Below, piece by piece: positions 1-8,288 of a DNA stretch of 64,000 nt. The notes beneath the pieces are model-generated. The model worked only from the letters and a program-made list of their open reading frames with translations. It ran no database searches and was not told the DNA's origin. Position 1 is the first letter of the stretch. Each line of letters opens with the position of its first letter. This DNA comes from Francisella halioticida. GTDB taxonomy: Bacteria > Pseudomonadota > Gammaproteobacteria > Francisellales > Francisellaceae. A program made the translations under genes and the position numbers. The stretch spans positions 1,674,001 through 1,738,000 of the forward strand of contig NZ_CP022132.1 of the NCBI RefSeq assembly GCF_002211785.1, in the 5' to 3' direction.

Positions 1-491
1 ACCCAACAAAATATAATTATCATAATTATAAATATAGCTGTCATTAAATTAGCAATTAATAATACTTTTTCTTCAGGTAAAGTCGGCTTAGTAATATAAT
101 TTAACCATCCTAGTTTAGAGTTCTTAACAGAAATACATTTTGCTAAATGAAAACGAAAATTTTTGCTGTAACTATTATAATTATTGAGATCTTTCTGACT
201 TAAATGCGTTCTACATAGTGGCTTTCTCGAGAAGAATACTTTAACAACGTTAAATCTAAAATCAAAAAACATATCTGCTTCTAAAGCCCATCCTTTATAA
301 TTTGAGAGTAATTTAATCATACTAATATTTTTTTTATACGTACTAACCATATTTTTATCAATATCTGTAGTAGCATTATTAGATATGGCGTACGATACTA
401 TAGTAACCTGCCCAACAAGCAATATTAATATTAACAAAAATAATAGTTTAAAAACCTTATTTTTTAATATTATTCTTATCGTTGATTTCAT
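1..491 (-). CDS. Sensor histidine kinase, N-terminal part (runs off window)
   Basis: An open frame runs from an ATG at 491 to the left edge of the window, 163 codons without a stop. A hydrophobic segment at about residues 12-33 and a second at about residues 141-162 flank a charged, presumably periplasmic region of about 100 residues. This is the usual input module of a membrane sensor kinase. The start overlaps the end of the response regulator gene by 35 nt, so the two are probably translationally coupled. The HAMP, dimerisation and ATPase domains would lie outside the window, so the kinase call rests on topology and on the neighbour. The periplasmic domain resembles nothing I can name. Confidence 0.7.
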   Translation of the reverse strand, partial: MKSTIRIILKNKVFKLLFLLILILLVGQVTIVSYAISNNATTDIDKNMVSTYKKNISMIKLLSNYKGWALEADMFFDFRFNVVKVFFSRKPLCRTHLSQKDLNNYNSYSKNFRFHLAKCISVKNSKLGWLNYITKPTLPEEKVLLIANLMTAIFIIMIIIFCW

Positions 492-1203
492 TGCCTACTC
501 TTCTATAAACTGCTAACACCCACATATATCCTGAACCATGTATGGTCTTTATAGCATTACTAATACCAACATCCTTAAGTATTCTCCTTAATCTTGAAAT
601 CTGAATGTCTATTGACCTATCAAAACGCTCTAATGGTCTCTTTTGAGCCTGCTCCATTAGAAGCTCTCTAGAAATAATAATATTAGGATTTTCTAAAAAA
701 TACCTAAGTACTCTATATACCCCTGTTGTTATTGATACTATTTCATCATTATGCTTTAACGTTTGTGTATTTATATCAAGAATACAGTCAGAAAATGCAA
801 AGTTAATAACTTTTTTATCCGTCAAAATCTGAGGTTGCTGATGCGATCGTCTAAGAACATTTTTAACCCTTGAATGTAGTACCATAGGATTAAAAGGCTT
901 AATCATATAATCATCAGCACCTATCTCTAGTGCTAAGATGGTATTAACATCATCTTTACATGCAGTTAGAATCAATACAGGGATATTAGAGAATAATCTA
1001 AGTCTTTTGCAAGTTTCAATACCACAGATTCCTTGCATGCAGATATCTAATATAACAGCATCAAATTCATCGTGACTAGTACTTAAAATATCTAGTGCCT
1101 CTTCTCCTGAATGCGTCACGTCTATTTTATAATTATATTTATTAAAGAAAAGCTCAAGTATAGAGCAAATTTTTTCATCATCATCAACTATTAAAATTCG
1201 CAT
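457..1203 (-). CDS. OmpR-family DNA-binding response regulator
   Basis: The protein has 248 residues. An N-terminal receiver domain opens with MRILIVDDDEK, carries the phospho-acceptor Asp in VILDICMQ, and ends near a Lys in YMIKPF. A C-terminal winged helix contains RSIDIQISRLRR and a final GSGYMWV strand, typical of OmpR/PhoB regulators. The frame is open 10 codons further upstream, but the ATG at 1203 starts exactly at the conserved receiver strand and has a GGGAG ribosome site, so I chose it. It is followed by the overlapping kinase gene. Francisella species have few two-component systems. BfpR/BfpK and QseB/QseC pairs are candidates, but I cannot decide between them. A role in controlling the adjacent secretion locus is only a possibility. 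Confidence 0.92.
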   Translation of the reverse strand: MRILIVDDDEKICSILELFFNKYNYKIDVTHSGEEALDILSTSHDEFDAVILDICMQGICGIETCKRLRLFSNIPVLILTACKDDVNTILALEIGADDYMIKPFNPMVLHSRVKNVLRRSHQQPQILTDKKVINFAFSDCILDINTQTLKHNDEIVSITTGVYRVLRYFLENPNIIISRELLMEQAQKRPLERFDRSIDIQISRLRRILKDVGISNAIKTIHGSGYMWVLAVYRRVGNEINDKNNIKK

Positions 1204-1648
1204 ATGTAACTCCCAAATCATTTTTTTCAACATACCTTACTGGGAAACGTTATCACTATTTTTTTACTTATGCGATAAAAAGCTTCTCAAACTACAACTA
1301 GAATCAAATAGCTACTAAATAACTTCTTCAAATAGTTGTTCATCACTTTCAGAATATATCATTTTAAGGAATTCAGCAATAAATTAAGAAAAATTAATTT
1401 AGGCTAGTTTAAAGTTTATGTTAGAGATAGATTGATAATCATAATTTTTTTCTTCAGATTTAATACCTTTTTATATCACTCTGAGAACAAAGAGTTTCTC
1501 AAGATTGTATTTTCACTAAAAATTTTATTAGCATTAGATGTTGCCTTGCATTAAATTATATACAAGATTATAACTACCGTGTGTATATATTCAAAAGTAC
1601 ATCTCTGTATAGTACTTTACAAAACCATTAACCCAATACCTAAATTAT
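1204..1648. other. Intergenic region between response regulator and T6SS operon end
   Basis: This AT-rich stretch of 445 bases holds no convincing gene on either strand. It must contain the promoter of the two-component genes, since nothing reads into them except possibly the T6SS operon. A short inverted repeat (TGAGAA at 1482-1487 and TTCTCA at 1496-1501, 8-base loop) could be a weak terminator for the upstream operon, but it has no clear U-tract and the stem is short. Confidence 0.5.
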
Positions 1649-2854
1649 TTATACGCAGCTCAAATATATTTCATTATGCTTAGCATCCGCCAAGTTAATT
1701 TTAAAACATAAAATTTTTTCATCAACTACAGCTTGCCACTGATCTCCGGATGGATCAATTTCAAAGACTTGATCAACATTTGAAAAATTATCTAAGATTA
1801 TTTTTGAATCAACCTCTTTTATCTCAACACCAGGTAATGCTCTCAATAAGATATTTTCAGCTTTAGAGGGAGCAAAGCCTTTAATTAATATTTTATTATC
1901 CGATACTAAAGATGTATTGCTCTGATACACTAAATATTTAGTTTCAGATGTGAAAAAATCATCATCCAATATACCTGATTGATATATACCTTGTTTATAA
2001 GTTAAAGTATATACATTTGGACTCTTTAGTTCTAACCCAAAATAGTTATCTATTAGCTTGAGAAGCTTACTGCAATCTTGTAAAGGTTGTCCATAACCCT
2101 CGTAAAGATAAGTTTTATTGCGCCACACTAGTGAAACACATTGATATAACTGATATAGGTTGTTTCGTAAATCTTGTATATTTACAGTCCTATTATCAAA
2201 CTGTTGTAAACTTAACCAAAATTCTATCTCTGATAATTTAAGATAAATCGACTGATATTTATCATATAAATTTTTGTTTATACAAATAGATTGAAGCTTT
2301 TCTCTAACATTAAATAATTTATTTTTTAAAGATTCTAAAAATGTTTTAGCAAATATTTGTGGTAAAAGTATACATTTTGGAATATATGAGCCAATCAGCC
2401 ATTTTTGCTCATCTTCTATATAAGTTAGCTCAACCAACTTTACTGAGAAATCCGCTTTAGTTATTAAAGAATCACTTAAAAAAAATTCATAATATTCTAT
2501 ATCAATATCATGATTATTAACATTCTCAAGCTGTATATCTAGATTATCTTTTAAGGTCAAATATAAGCTTAATCTGCCATCACTGACTTTTTCTAGATCA
2601 AGCTCATAAGCACTACAGATAGCATTAAATTTTAAAGATACAAATATTTGATCTGGCATAAACATAGCTAAATCAGTTATTCTCAAAATATTATAAGATA
2701 AAGCTTTCTCATCTATAACAATATCAATAACACCTTCATCGTAACCATTAATTACATTAATTACATGACCATTTAATTGATGCATATACTTTTGTTGTAA
2801 GATAAAATGTTCGGGCAATAAAACTTGTCCCAGACTCCAATGTACTTGACTCAT
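1649..2854 (-). CDS. T6SS baseplate protein TssK (IglD-like)
   Basis: The protein has 401 residues. Its N-terminus, MSQVHWSLGQVLLPEHF followed by Q-rich residues, matches the TssK signature (W..GQ.LLPEHF.QQ). TssK trimers link the baseplate to the TssL-TssM membrane complex at the inner membrane. In the Francisella pathogenicity island the equivalent is IglD, and here it also lies directly after the iglA-iglB-iglC-like genes. I chose the ATG at 2854 because it precedes the conserved motif and has an AGAGGAAG ribosome site. The longer frame would begin at a TTG inside the preceding gene. It is the last gene of the proximal T6SS unit. Confidence 0.85.
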   Translation of the reverse strand: MSQVHWSLGQVLLPEHFILQQKYMHQLNGHVINVINGYDEGVIDIVIDEKALSYNILRITDLAMFMPDQIFVSLKFNAICSAYELDLEKVSDGRLSLYLTLKDNLDIQLENVNNHDIDIEYYEFFLSDSLITKADFSVKLVELTYIEDEQKWLIGSYIPKCILLPQIFAKTFLESLKNKLFNVREKLQSICINKNLYDKYQSIYLKLSEIEFWLSLQQFDNRTVNIQDLRNNLYQLYQCVSLVWRNKTYLYEGYGQPLQDCSKLLKLIDNYFGLELKSPNVYTLTYKQGIYQSGILDDDFFTSETKYLVYQSNTSLVSDNKILIKGFAPSKAENILLRALPGVEIKEVDSKIILDNFSNVDQVFEIDPSGDQWQAVVDEKILCFKINLADAKHNEIYLSCV

Positions 2855-2864
2855 TATGCTTCCT

Positions 2865-3533
2865 CTAGCTGGCAGCAGAACTATTATTGGCAAGAATCTT
2901 TTTCACAATTTTACCACTATCACTTGTATTTTCTGTTACTATTGAAATATCAAAGTTGTTAGTAGCACGTACATTTCGTAACTCGATAAGCCCAATGGTA
3001 TTCGGGCCACTATTACCCGCACCTATTAATTCAAGTACTGGATGATCTGTAGTCACAAATTCTACAGCAGTGTTTATCTTTATTAGATCTCCCCATTTAC
3101 CTTTCTCTTTTGAATTTGGCTGGAAATAAAACTGCCCTTCGACTAAAGAATCTGTTTCAAATGAAATTTTAATAGTTTTCTCTTTACCATCTATAACTTG
3201 ATCATACGCAGATGAAATAGCATTTAAGCTATCTGATGTAACATATAACTGTATAAAGTTGCTACCTGAACTTGTAGTTGTAGAACTAACAGTTAAATTC
3301 TCAAGAGTTGCAACAACATCTGTATTCGCTTCTGTAGCACCTCCTGGATACATCGCAGCAAATTTCGTTAATTGAACTTTAGAATCTGCTACAGAAATAG
3401 CAAAGCTACTTCCTAAAAGAACCTTTGGCTCCATCAAAATATTAGGACTAGTAGACTGAGCGCTTTCTAGCGAATTAACTCTTACATTTAATGAATCATC
3501 TATTAGATTGATATAGTCTTTGATCTGTTTCAT
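2865..3533 (-). CDS. IglC/Hcp-like T6SS tube protein (candidate)
   Basis: The 222-residue protein is soluble, low in aromatic residues and rich in Ser, Thr, Asn and alternating beta-strand patterns, with no signal peptide and a C-terminal SSAAS tail. In length and position it corresponds to IglC (about 209 residues), the Hcp-type inner-tube protein of the Francisella island, which lies between iglB and iglD. Direct sequence similarity to IglC is weak by eye, so position carries most of the weight. An AAGGAGC ribosome site precedes the ATG. The 10-base gap to the TssK gene suggests one operon. If the call is right, this is both the tube subunit and a secreted protein. The alternative is a T6SS accessory protein specific to this island. 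Confidence 0.65.
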   Translation of the reverse strand: MKQIKDYINLIDDSLNVRVNSLESAQSTSPNILMEPKVLLGSSFAISVADSKVQLTKFAAMYPGGATEANTDVVATLENLTVSSTTTSSGSNFIQLYVTSDSLNAISSAYDQVIDGKEKTIKISFETDSLVEGQFYFQPNSKEKGKWGDLIKINTAVEFVTTDHPVLELIGAGNSGPNTIGLIELRNVRATNNFDISIVTENTSDSGKIVKKILANNSSAAS

Positions 3534-3564
3534 AAGTTGCTCCTTATTTAATTACTAATTTTTC

Positions 3565-5052
3565 TTAAGCTAATCTTGTATCTAACTTAAGGGTTACATC
3601 CATACCTTCAAATTTAATGTGAGGTAAAACTTCAATATTGCAGTTATACCATCCAGCCATCCCATGAGATTTACTAACATTGACCATAGCAGCTTTAAAT
3701 GGATAGTAAGAAGTTGTCAAAGTATTTGGATTTGGTACAGTTGTCACATACTTACTAATCCAGGCATTTAATTTATTACTCATAATAGTTTCATCTGCCT
3801 CCGATCCAATATGATCACGAGCCATACACTTAACATAATGTGCTATCTTGCAAACTGAAAATGTATATGGCAGCTTTGTAATTAATTGACTATTTTCACT
3901 ATCATCAGGATCTTCAAACTCTTCACTAACCTTTAATGATTGCCCACTGAAAAAGCAAGCATTTGCTGTTTTCTTCTCATAAACCAAACCTATAAAACCT
4001 GCTTTAGCTAGACTATATTCTTTGTGATCTGGAATTAATAAATTTACAGGTAGTACAAAAGCATTACTATCACGCTCGTTAAAATTATAAACAGGTAATC
4101 CTTCAACTTTTCCTCCACTTGTAGGACCACAAATTGACTGGCACCAACCTGTAATTTCAAACGATCTTGCTAAGTTCTTAGCAAACAGTACTGATGCATT
4201 TCCCCATAAACAGTTCTGACCTGGAGTAGTTAAGCTTATTTCTTCTTTAAAATCATTTAGAGGTCCTTTACCAGCAGGATTATTAACTGGATCATAAGGA
4301 GCTCTTAACATAAATTCAGGTAGTGTTAGACCTATATATCCAGCTGCCCTAGTTTTACGAAACGCATTCCAACGTCCAAATCTAGGGTGGGCTATTAAAC
4401 CATCAATATCTTTGATTTCACTTAAATCATCATAGGTTTCACAACCAAATAATTTAGGTGACACTGCTGCAATAAATGGTGCGTGTGAAGCCTCTGCAAT
4501 TTTACCCATAACAGTGAGCCATTCAATATCTTCCTGTGACTTATCAAAATCATATAGGCCTATCAAAGCACCATAAGGTTCCCCTCCAAATTGATCATAT
4601 TCAACAACATAAACTTTCTTAAAGAAATCGCTACCAGATACATCTACACTATTATTCTCAAAATCTTCTGCTAACTCATCCTTCTCTATATCCATAATAG
4701 ATAACTGTGTATTTTGAAAATTAATACTATCAGCAACTTCTTGGACAGATCTCCAACTAGTTTCTAATTTCCTAAAATCTGGATGAGCTAATATCTCTGA
4801 TACCTGTTTATTAAGCATATAATCAATTACCTCTATTACTCTTTGTATTAGGTTTTTATCAATCACAGACTCATCTTTCTTATTACTAAGCAATATTGCT
4901 AATGCTGTCATCAACCGTGACTCATAACTTGCTTGTAATTTATTCTCACTTAGCTGACTTTGAGATATAAGCTCATAAGCATTACTCTCTTCAAAACCAG
5001 CTGCAGATAAAATATCCGCACATTTATATGTAGCTATGGCTGTTTCACTCAT
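3565..5052 (-). CDS. iglB: T6SS contractile sheath large subunit TssC (IglB)
   Basis: A 495-residue protein of the TssC/VipB/IglB family. Conserved landmarks are LETSWRSVQEV near residue 95, the FGGEPYGALIGLYDF block near 155, the HAPFIAAVSPKLFG block near 190, and GPTSGGKVEGLPVYNF near 310, where the GGKVEGLP motif is typical of TssC. It pairs with TssB to form the cytoplasmic sheath that contracts to drive the Hcp tube outward. The length matches IglB (about 506-514 residues). It sits 21 bases after the TssB gene and 31 bases before the IglC-like gene. Family assignment is firm. Confidence 0.95.
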   Translation of the reverse strand: MSETAIATYKCADILSAAGFEESNAYELISQSQLSENKLQASYESRLMTALAILLSNKKDESVIDKNLIQRVIEVIDYMLNKQVSEILAHPDFRKLETSWRSVQEVADSINFQNTQLSIMDIEKDELAEDFENNSVDVSGSDFFKKVYVVEYDQFGGEPYGALIGLYDFDKSQEDIEWLTVMGKIAEASHAPFIAAVSPKLFGCETYDDLSEIKDIDGLIAHPRFGRWNAFRKTRAAGYIGLTLPEFMLRAPYDPVNNPAGKGPLNDFKEEISLTTPGQNCLWGNASVLFAKNLARSFEITGWCQSICGPTSGGKVEGLPVYNFNERDSNAFVLPVNLLIPDHKEYSLAKAGFIGLVYEKKTANACFFSGQSLKVSEEFEDPDDSENSQLITKLPYTFSVCKIAHYVKCMARDHIGSEADETIMSNKLNAWISKYVTTVPNPNTLTTSYYPFKAAMVNVSKSHGMAGWYNCNIEVLPHIKFEGMDVTLKLDTRLA

Positions 5053-5073
5053 TGTAAAATCCCCTTTTTTTTA

Positions 5074-5586
5074 TTAAAGATCTTTATTAAGTTGGTATGA
5101 TTCAGTAGCATTAAGCTCTTTTTGAATCTGTTCTATAGCTTCGGAACTATTAATTCCGTTATTTAATAAATTTCTAAGTTTTCTATTATTATCTATAGTA
5201 GAACTAAACTCTTGAATTAGTTTTTTAGCCTGAAGTAACGATGCTAATTCAGGAATAAGCTGAGCTATAGCATTTGGATCAAATACTTTCATAGAGTTCA
5301 CATCTAAATCTACTTTAATATCTTCAGCACCTTCTTTGACATAGTTCGGCACGCTAATATTTAACTTAATCCCCATAGACTCCATTACTTCTGATAGATT
5401 TGGGCTTGCTAACTCATAAACCTCACGATTAGGTAACTCTTTTTTTCTTTCCTCTGAATTTCCTAAAGAAAGATCTCCTATTAATAACTGTCTAAACGGT
5501 AGTTCTTTTTTCTTTTTAGTTCCATCAACTTCCATATCATAAGTAATTGTGATGCGCGATTTAGGAATCGTTTGATTAACTTTCAT
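5074..5586 (-). CDS. iglA: T6SS contractile sheath small subunit TssB (IglA)
   Basis: A 170-residue protein of the TssB/VipA/IglA family. The N-terminal KSRITITYDMEVDG strand, the KELPFRQLLIGDLS block and the C-terminal helical region (LIPELASLLQAKKLIQEF) follow the family pattern. TssB and TssC interdigitate to form sheath protomers. It is the first gene of the proximal unit, with a GAGGAGAG ribosome site before the ATG. The 44-bp element at 5656-5699 lies about 70 bases upstream of the start. Length and order match iglA of the Francisella island. Confidence 0.95.
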   Translation of the reverse strand: MKVNQTIPKSRITITYDMEVDGTKKKKELPFRQLLIGDLSLGNSEERKKELPNREVYELASPNLSEVMESMGIKLNISVPNYVKEGAEDIKVDLDVNSMKVFDPNAIAQLIPELASLLQAKKLIQEFSSTIDNNRKLRNLLNNGINSSEAIEQIQKELNATESYQLNKDL

Positions 5587-5655
5587 TTAAACTCTCCTCG
5601 TCCATACTTGCGTTTAATTTAAAAGCTTTTAAAGGCTCTACTTAGTAGTGTAATT

Positions 5656-5699
5656 GATAGATGTATCTAAAATATTGAGCATTTGTAAAATTTTGTAAC
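5656..5699 (-). promoter_or_regulatory. Putative T6SS promoter element, copy 1
   Basis: A 44-bp block upstream of iglA matches a block upstream of the distal T6SS unit (15948-15991) at about 35 of 44 positions with no gaps. On the plus strand the shared core is GATAGA, two variable bases, TATCTAAAATATT, four mostly variable bases, then ATTTGTAA and TTTGT. On the coding strand it begins with GTTAC and contains AATATTTTAGATA. The element ends 70 bases from the iglA ATG (56 for the other copy), the right distance for a promoter or activator site. Francisella islands are controlled by MglA-SspA-PigR through a short promoter-proximal motif; whether this is that motif I cannot verify. Confidence 0.6.
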
Positions 5700-5736
5700 T
5701 TTTATTTATATAAAAAAACTAAATCTTATTTTAATT

Positions 5737-6084
5737 TTATTCGACACTAAGGTTTCCTTTTATGCTAACGTTACCTTCCATACTAATGTTTGAACTTTTT
5801 ATGCTAATATTTGAGGCTTGTACACTAACATCTGAGCCTTTAATATTTATATTTGAACTACCATTATCTAAAGTTATATTCCCAGACTTATCTAACAGTA
5901 TTTTTACATCTTTTGTATTTAAAAGAATTGTTCCTTCTTTTGAATTTAAATTAATTGATGCCTGTTTTGTTGTAAAAACTAATATTTCATTTGCTGCATT
6001 ACAGTCTATAGATACTATTTTATCGTTATTGTTAGCCTCCAAATTAATGCCATTAGTATTTTGTTTAATTGTATGTTTAATCAT
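5737..6084 (-). CDS. Minimal VgrG-like needle protein (triple beta-helix only)
   Basis: A 115-residue protein of short alternating beta-strand repeats. The second half is built from units such as SNINIKGSDVS, QASNISIKSSNIS and GNVSIKGNLS, with a period near 8 residues as in the gp5/VgrG C-terminal beta-helix. The gp27-like hub and OB-fold of full-length VgrG are absent, as in the Francisella island VgrG (about 164 residues), and this one is shorter still. It would trimerise as the spike needle, topped by the PAAR-like protein encoded 10 bases upstream and seated on a separate hub protein (12789-14825). It is the last gene of the distal unit. Confidence 0.75.
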   Translation of the reverse strand: MIKHTIKQNTNGINLEANNNDKIVSIDCNAANEILVFTTKQASINLNSKEGTILLNTKDVKILLDKSGNITLDNGSSNINIKGSDVSVQASNISIKSSNISMEGNVSIKGNLSVE

Positions 6085-6094
6085 CTAAACCTCG

Positions 6095-6481
6095 CTACTC
6101 TATATCTACTTTATTTTGACCTGACTGTTGAATTTCTATAACACCTCCATAAATACAATTTAGTTTACAGTTATTCGTTAATGATGGTATTCCACATATT
6201 TTTACTTTAGGACTCCCAGGAGACCATGGAGTAGCTATAGCTGGTATGCAAGGCATTGGCGTTAATACACCTAATGCTGCAGATGTAGCAGATGCGACTG
6301 TTGGGTTAGCCAAACTTAAACACATTCCAAATGTTGGAATATTAATCATTGGTACAGTATCTGTAATAACTGCTGCAAATTTTTGACTAGAACTAAACGG
6401 CTTAGGCAAAACTATTAGATTCGATAGAGCTTGACCAAAGCTACACTTAAGTTGAGCCCCTAAACAAACTTGTTTTGACAT
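6095..6481 (-). CDS. PAAR-like (DUF4280) spike-tip protein, IglG-related
   Basis: The 128-residue protein has the DUF4280 layout: CLGAQLKCSFG near the N-terminus, a Pro-rich middle (GMCLSLANPTV), a Pro-Cys stretch (LTPMPCIPAIATPWSPGSP), and a C-terminal strand pair with C-x3-C (NNCKLNCIYGGVIEI). DUF4280 proteins are PAAR-like and sharpen the T6SS spike; in the Francisella island the domain is found in IglG. The conserved cysteines are probably structural or metal-binding. There is no extra effector domain. The next gene downstream encodes the VgrG-like needle, which fits a tip-needle pair. Confidence 0.85.
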   Translation of the reverse strand: MSKQVCLGAQLKCSFGQALSNLIVLPKPFSSSQKFAAVITDTVPMINIPTFGMCLSLANPTVASATSAALGVLTPMPCIPAIATPWSPGSPKVKICGIPSLTNNCKLNCIYGGVIEIQQSGQNKVDIE

Positions 6482-6496
6482 ATACTTCTCCTGTAC

Positions 6497-7099
6497 TTAC
6501 AAATAGTTAATTATTAGATAGCTACAAATTAAGCAAGATAATGAAGCTAGTTTTACTAGATTTAATGTCTTTAAAAAAGACATCTTAAACTTATTTTTAA
6601 TTCTTGAATACTTATCTACTGGAAGCTTCAAAGGAACATAATCTATTATCAAAATTTTTAGCTGTCTTAAATATAGACTTCTCTCAAAATAATTGTCTGA
6701 ATCATACATACCTTTATAACCATGAATAAGCAAATAATAATACACCCAATAAGTATCAATATAGGCTTGTGATTTTTGCACTAATAGATATTCTAAATAT
6801 TGATAGTAAACCTTGCCCGCTTCTAATGTTTTAAATAAACGAGTTTGCAGCATTTCATAATCATATCCGGAAGATATTCCCTTTATATTCAATTTTTCGT
6901 CACAATATGCTGCCAAAGCAAATGTGATTAAATGTGATTGACTATACTTGCCCTCTTCACGATTTTTATCAACAAGTAAAAGCTGCAATGCTAAAATATC
7001 TTTATATAAAGTCTCAACATATTGATAAAAACTGCTATCATCTGTACTTACATAAGTATCAACATCATTGATGATGCTATAGAATTTTAACTTCCACAT
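6497..7099 (-). CDS. dotU: T6SS membrane complex protein TssL (DotU)
   Basis: A 200-residue protein of the DotU/TssL family. The cytoplasmic helical domain has the family motif FALAAYCDEKLN at about residues 60-71, with the AYCDE core, and a second helical bundle around LEYLLVQKSQAYIDTYWVYY. A single C-terminal transmembrane segment lies at about residues 178-199, and there is no peptidoglycan-binding OmpA domain. TssL joins TssM at the inner membrane and docks the TssK baseplate. The gene lies one base from the TssJ-like lipoprotein gene, so the membrane-complex genes are together. Confidence 0.9.
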   Translation of the reverse strand: MWKLKFYSIINDVDTYVSTDDSSFYQYVETLYKDILALQLLLVDKNREEGKYSQSHLITFALAAYCDEKLNIKGISSGYDYEMLQTRLFKTLEAGKVYYQYLEYLLVQKSQAYIDTYWVYYYLLIHGYKGMYDSDNYFERSLYLRQLKILIIDYVPLKLPVDKYSRIKNKFKMSFLKTLNLVKLASLSCLICSYLIINYL

Positions 7100-7537
7100 T
7101 TATGAAACCTCCATTACATTATTTTTTGAAATATTAACCCTTTTATCCTTCTCATTATCTGGATTAATATAAAACTTCCAATGTCCTTCACTTGGTTTTT
7201 TCTTAAATAAGAAATAGACTGATATACCTTCTTTTTCTGATTTTTTTATAGATATTGACTGCTTACCTTTGTTTGGGTATATCAAGGTACTATTATTTTT
7301 CTTATCCTTTTTAAGGTAACTATCATATACAATGCCAACATTACTGTGCAAGTAATTAGACATTTGTTCTTGTTTAATAATGACGTAAAAAGGCTGACCA
7401 TCATTACTTAATTTATCTGGCTGTACTATTAAGTTAAAAGTTGAGCTTACACACCCTGATAAAATTAAGAATAGTGTTAATATTAGGGCTAACCTTATGC
7501 TTTGAGAAAAGGTATTTCTGATTTTAATATTTTTCAT
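7100..7537 (-). CDS. T6SS outer-membrane lipoprotein TssJ (IglE-like)
   Basis: A 145-residue lipoprotein. The signal peptide has a basic start, a hydrophobic core and a lipobox LILSGC with the acylated cysteine at about residue 29. The mature part is a small beta-rich domain that opens with STFNLIVQPDKLSNDGQPFYVII, here split by the residues after LIVQPD, and this matches the TssJ pattern of a strand followed by N..G.P. TssJ anchors the TssM periplasmic domain to the outer membrane; IglE is the Francisella counterpart. The gene overlaps the preceding TssG candidate by 14 bases. Confidence 0.82.
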   Translation of the reverse strand: MKNIKIRNTFSQSIRLALILTLFLILSGCVSSTFNLIVQPDKLSNDGQPFYVIIKQEQMSNYLHSNVGIVYDSYLKKDKKNNSTLIYPNKGKQSISIKKSEKEGISVYFLFKKKPSEGHWKFYINPDNEKDKRVNISKNNVMEVS

Positions 7538-8288
7538 TTTTTATAACCTTATATATAATATTTCCTGATAAATTTTTTCTATTTAACGTATCTCCTAAGT
7601 TTAGAGACTCTAAACCATTATCAATCACTAATAGGATATATTTAAAGAAAATGTGAAGATCAAAAGCCAAACTTGTAAGCTTCCCCTCTACTTCTTCATA
7701 AAGTTTACTAAGCTTTTCTCTTGATTCTTGTGCTAACATTCTAAACGTAATCTTGCCAGTTATAATCGCTGAACTTTCTATATATGTTTTTAATAATAGT
7801 TGATTTAATTTAGCAATCCCTAAAATGCTCCCTCTAGTCTTATCAATGTACTTCAGATCAACACTAATTCTATATCTACCTAATGATTGACGAATAAACT
7901 GCTCTATCGCTGAAAGAGACTTATTATCATAGTCATCTTTAGAAAAAAAGATATCTCCATTACGATAGATATGGCTTTGATAAGTTAGTAACTCAGGATA
8001 AAGAGCGTAGTTATAGAATGTTAACCATTTTTCTAATATCTGACTCTTAAGGCTTTTAGTTGCAGCAATATCTAAACAGTTTTTAAGTATTACCAAATTT
8101 TTAGAATCTTTTTTTAATAACCAAAGATTAATCCAAATATTTATTACTTTGTCTTCTACTACAATTTCTTTAATAATATAAATAGCATTATCTTGTTTCC
8201 AGTTTGCATTCCAATATTTCACATGATTTGGATAATACTCATCTATATAGCGAATACAATTTTTATAATTACGTGGGAAAGACATCAT
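7524..8288 (-). CDS. T6SS baseplate protein, TssG candidate (IglJ-like)
   Basis: The protein has 254 residues with no signal peptide or membrane segment. It opens with MMSFPRNYKNCIRYID and contains mixed helix-strand segments plus a hydrophobic stretch, FFKYILLVIDNG, near residue 216. I do not recognise a diagnostic motif. The call rests on position: its start overlaps the end of the TssF gene by 4 bases, and TssF-TssG order is usual in T6SS loci. It is also of the same length class as IglJ in the Francisella island. A TssF-TssG wedge would assemble round the spike. It could instead be an island-specific baseplate component. Confidence 0.5.
   Translation of the reverse strand: MMSFPRNYKNCIRYIDEYYPNHVKYWNANWKQDNAIYIIKEIVVEDKVINIWINLWLLKKDSKNLVILKNCLDIAATKSLKSQILEKWLTFYNYALYPELLTYQSHIYRNGDIFFSKDDYDNKSLSAIEQFIRQSLGRYRISVDLKYIDKTRGSILGIAKLNQLLLKTYIESSAIITGKITFRMLAQESREKLSKLYEEVEGKLTSLAFDLHIFFKYILLVIDNGLESLNLGDTLNRKNLSGNIIYKVIKNEKY

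Noticed and set aside
1482-1501. Rho-independent terminator after the T6SS unit
   Set aside because: The stem is only six base pairs, AT-rich, and not followed by a run of T in either direction.
5762-6088. Plus-strand open frame of 108 codons opposite the VgrG-like gene
   Set aside because: It mirrors the beta-repeat gene on the other strand, has no ribosome site of note and encodes a low-complexity hydrophobic string.
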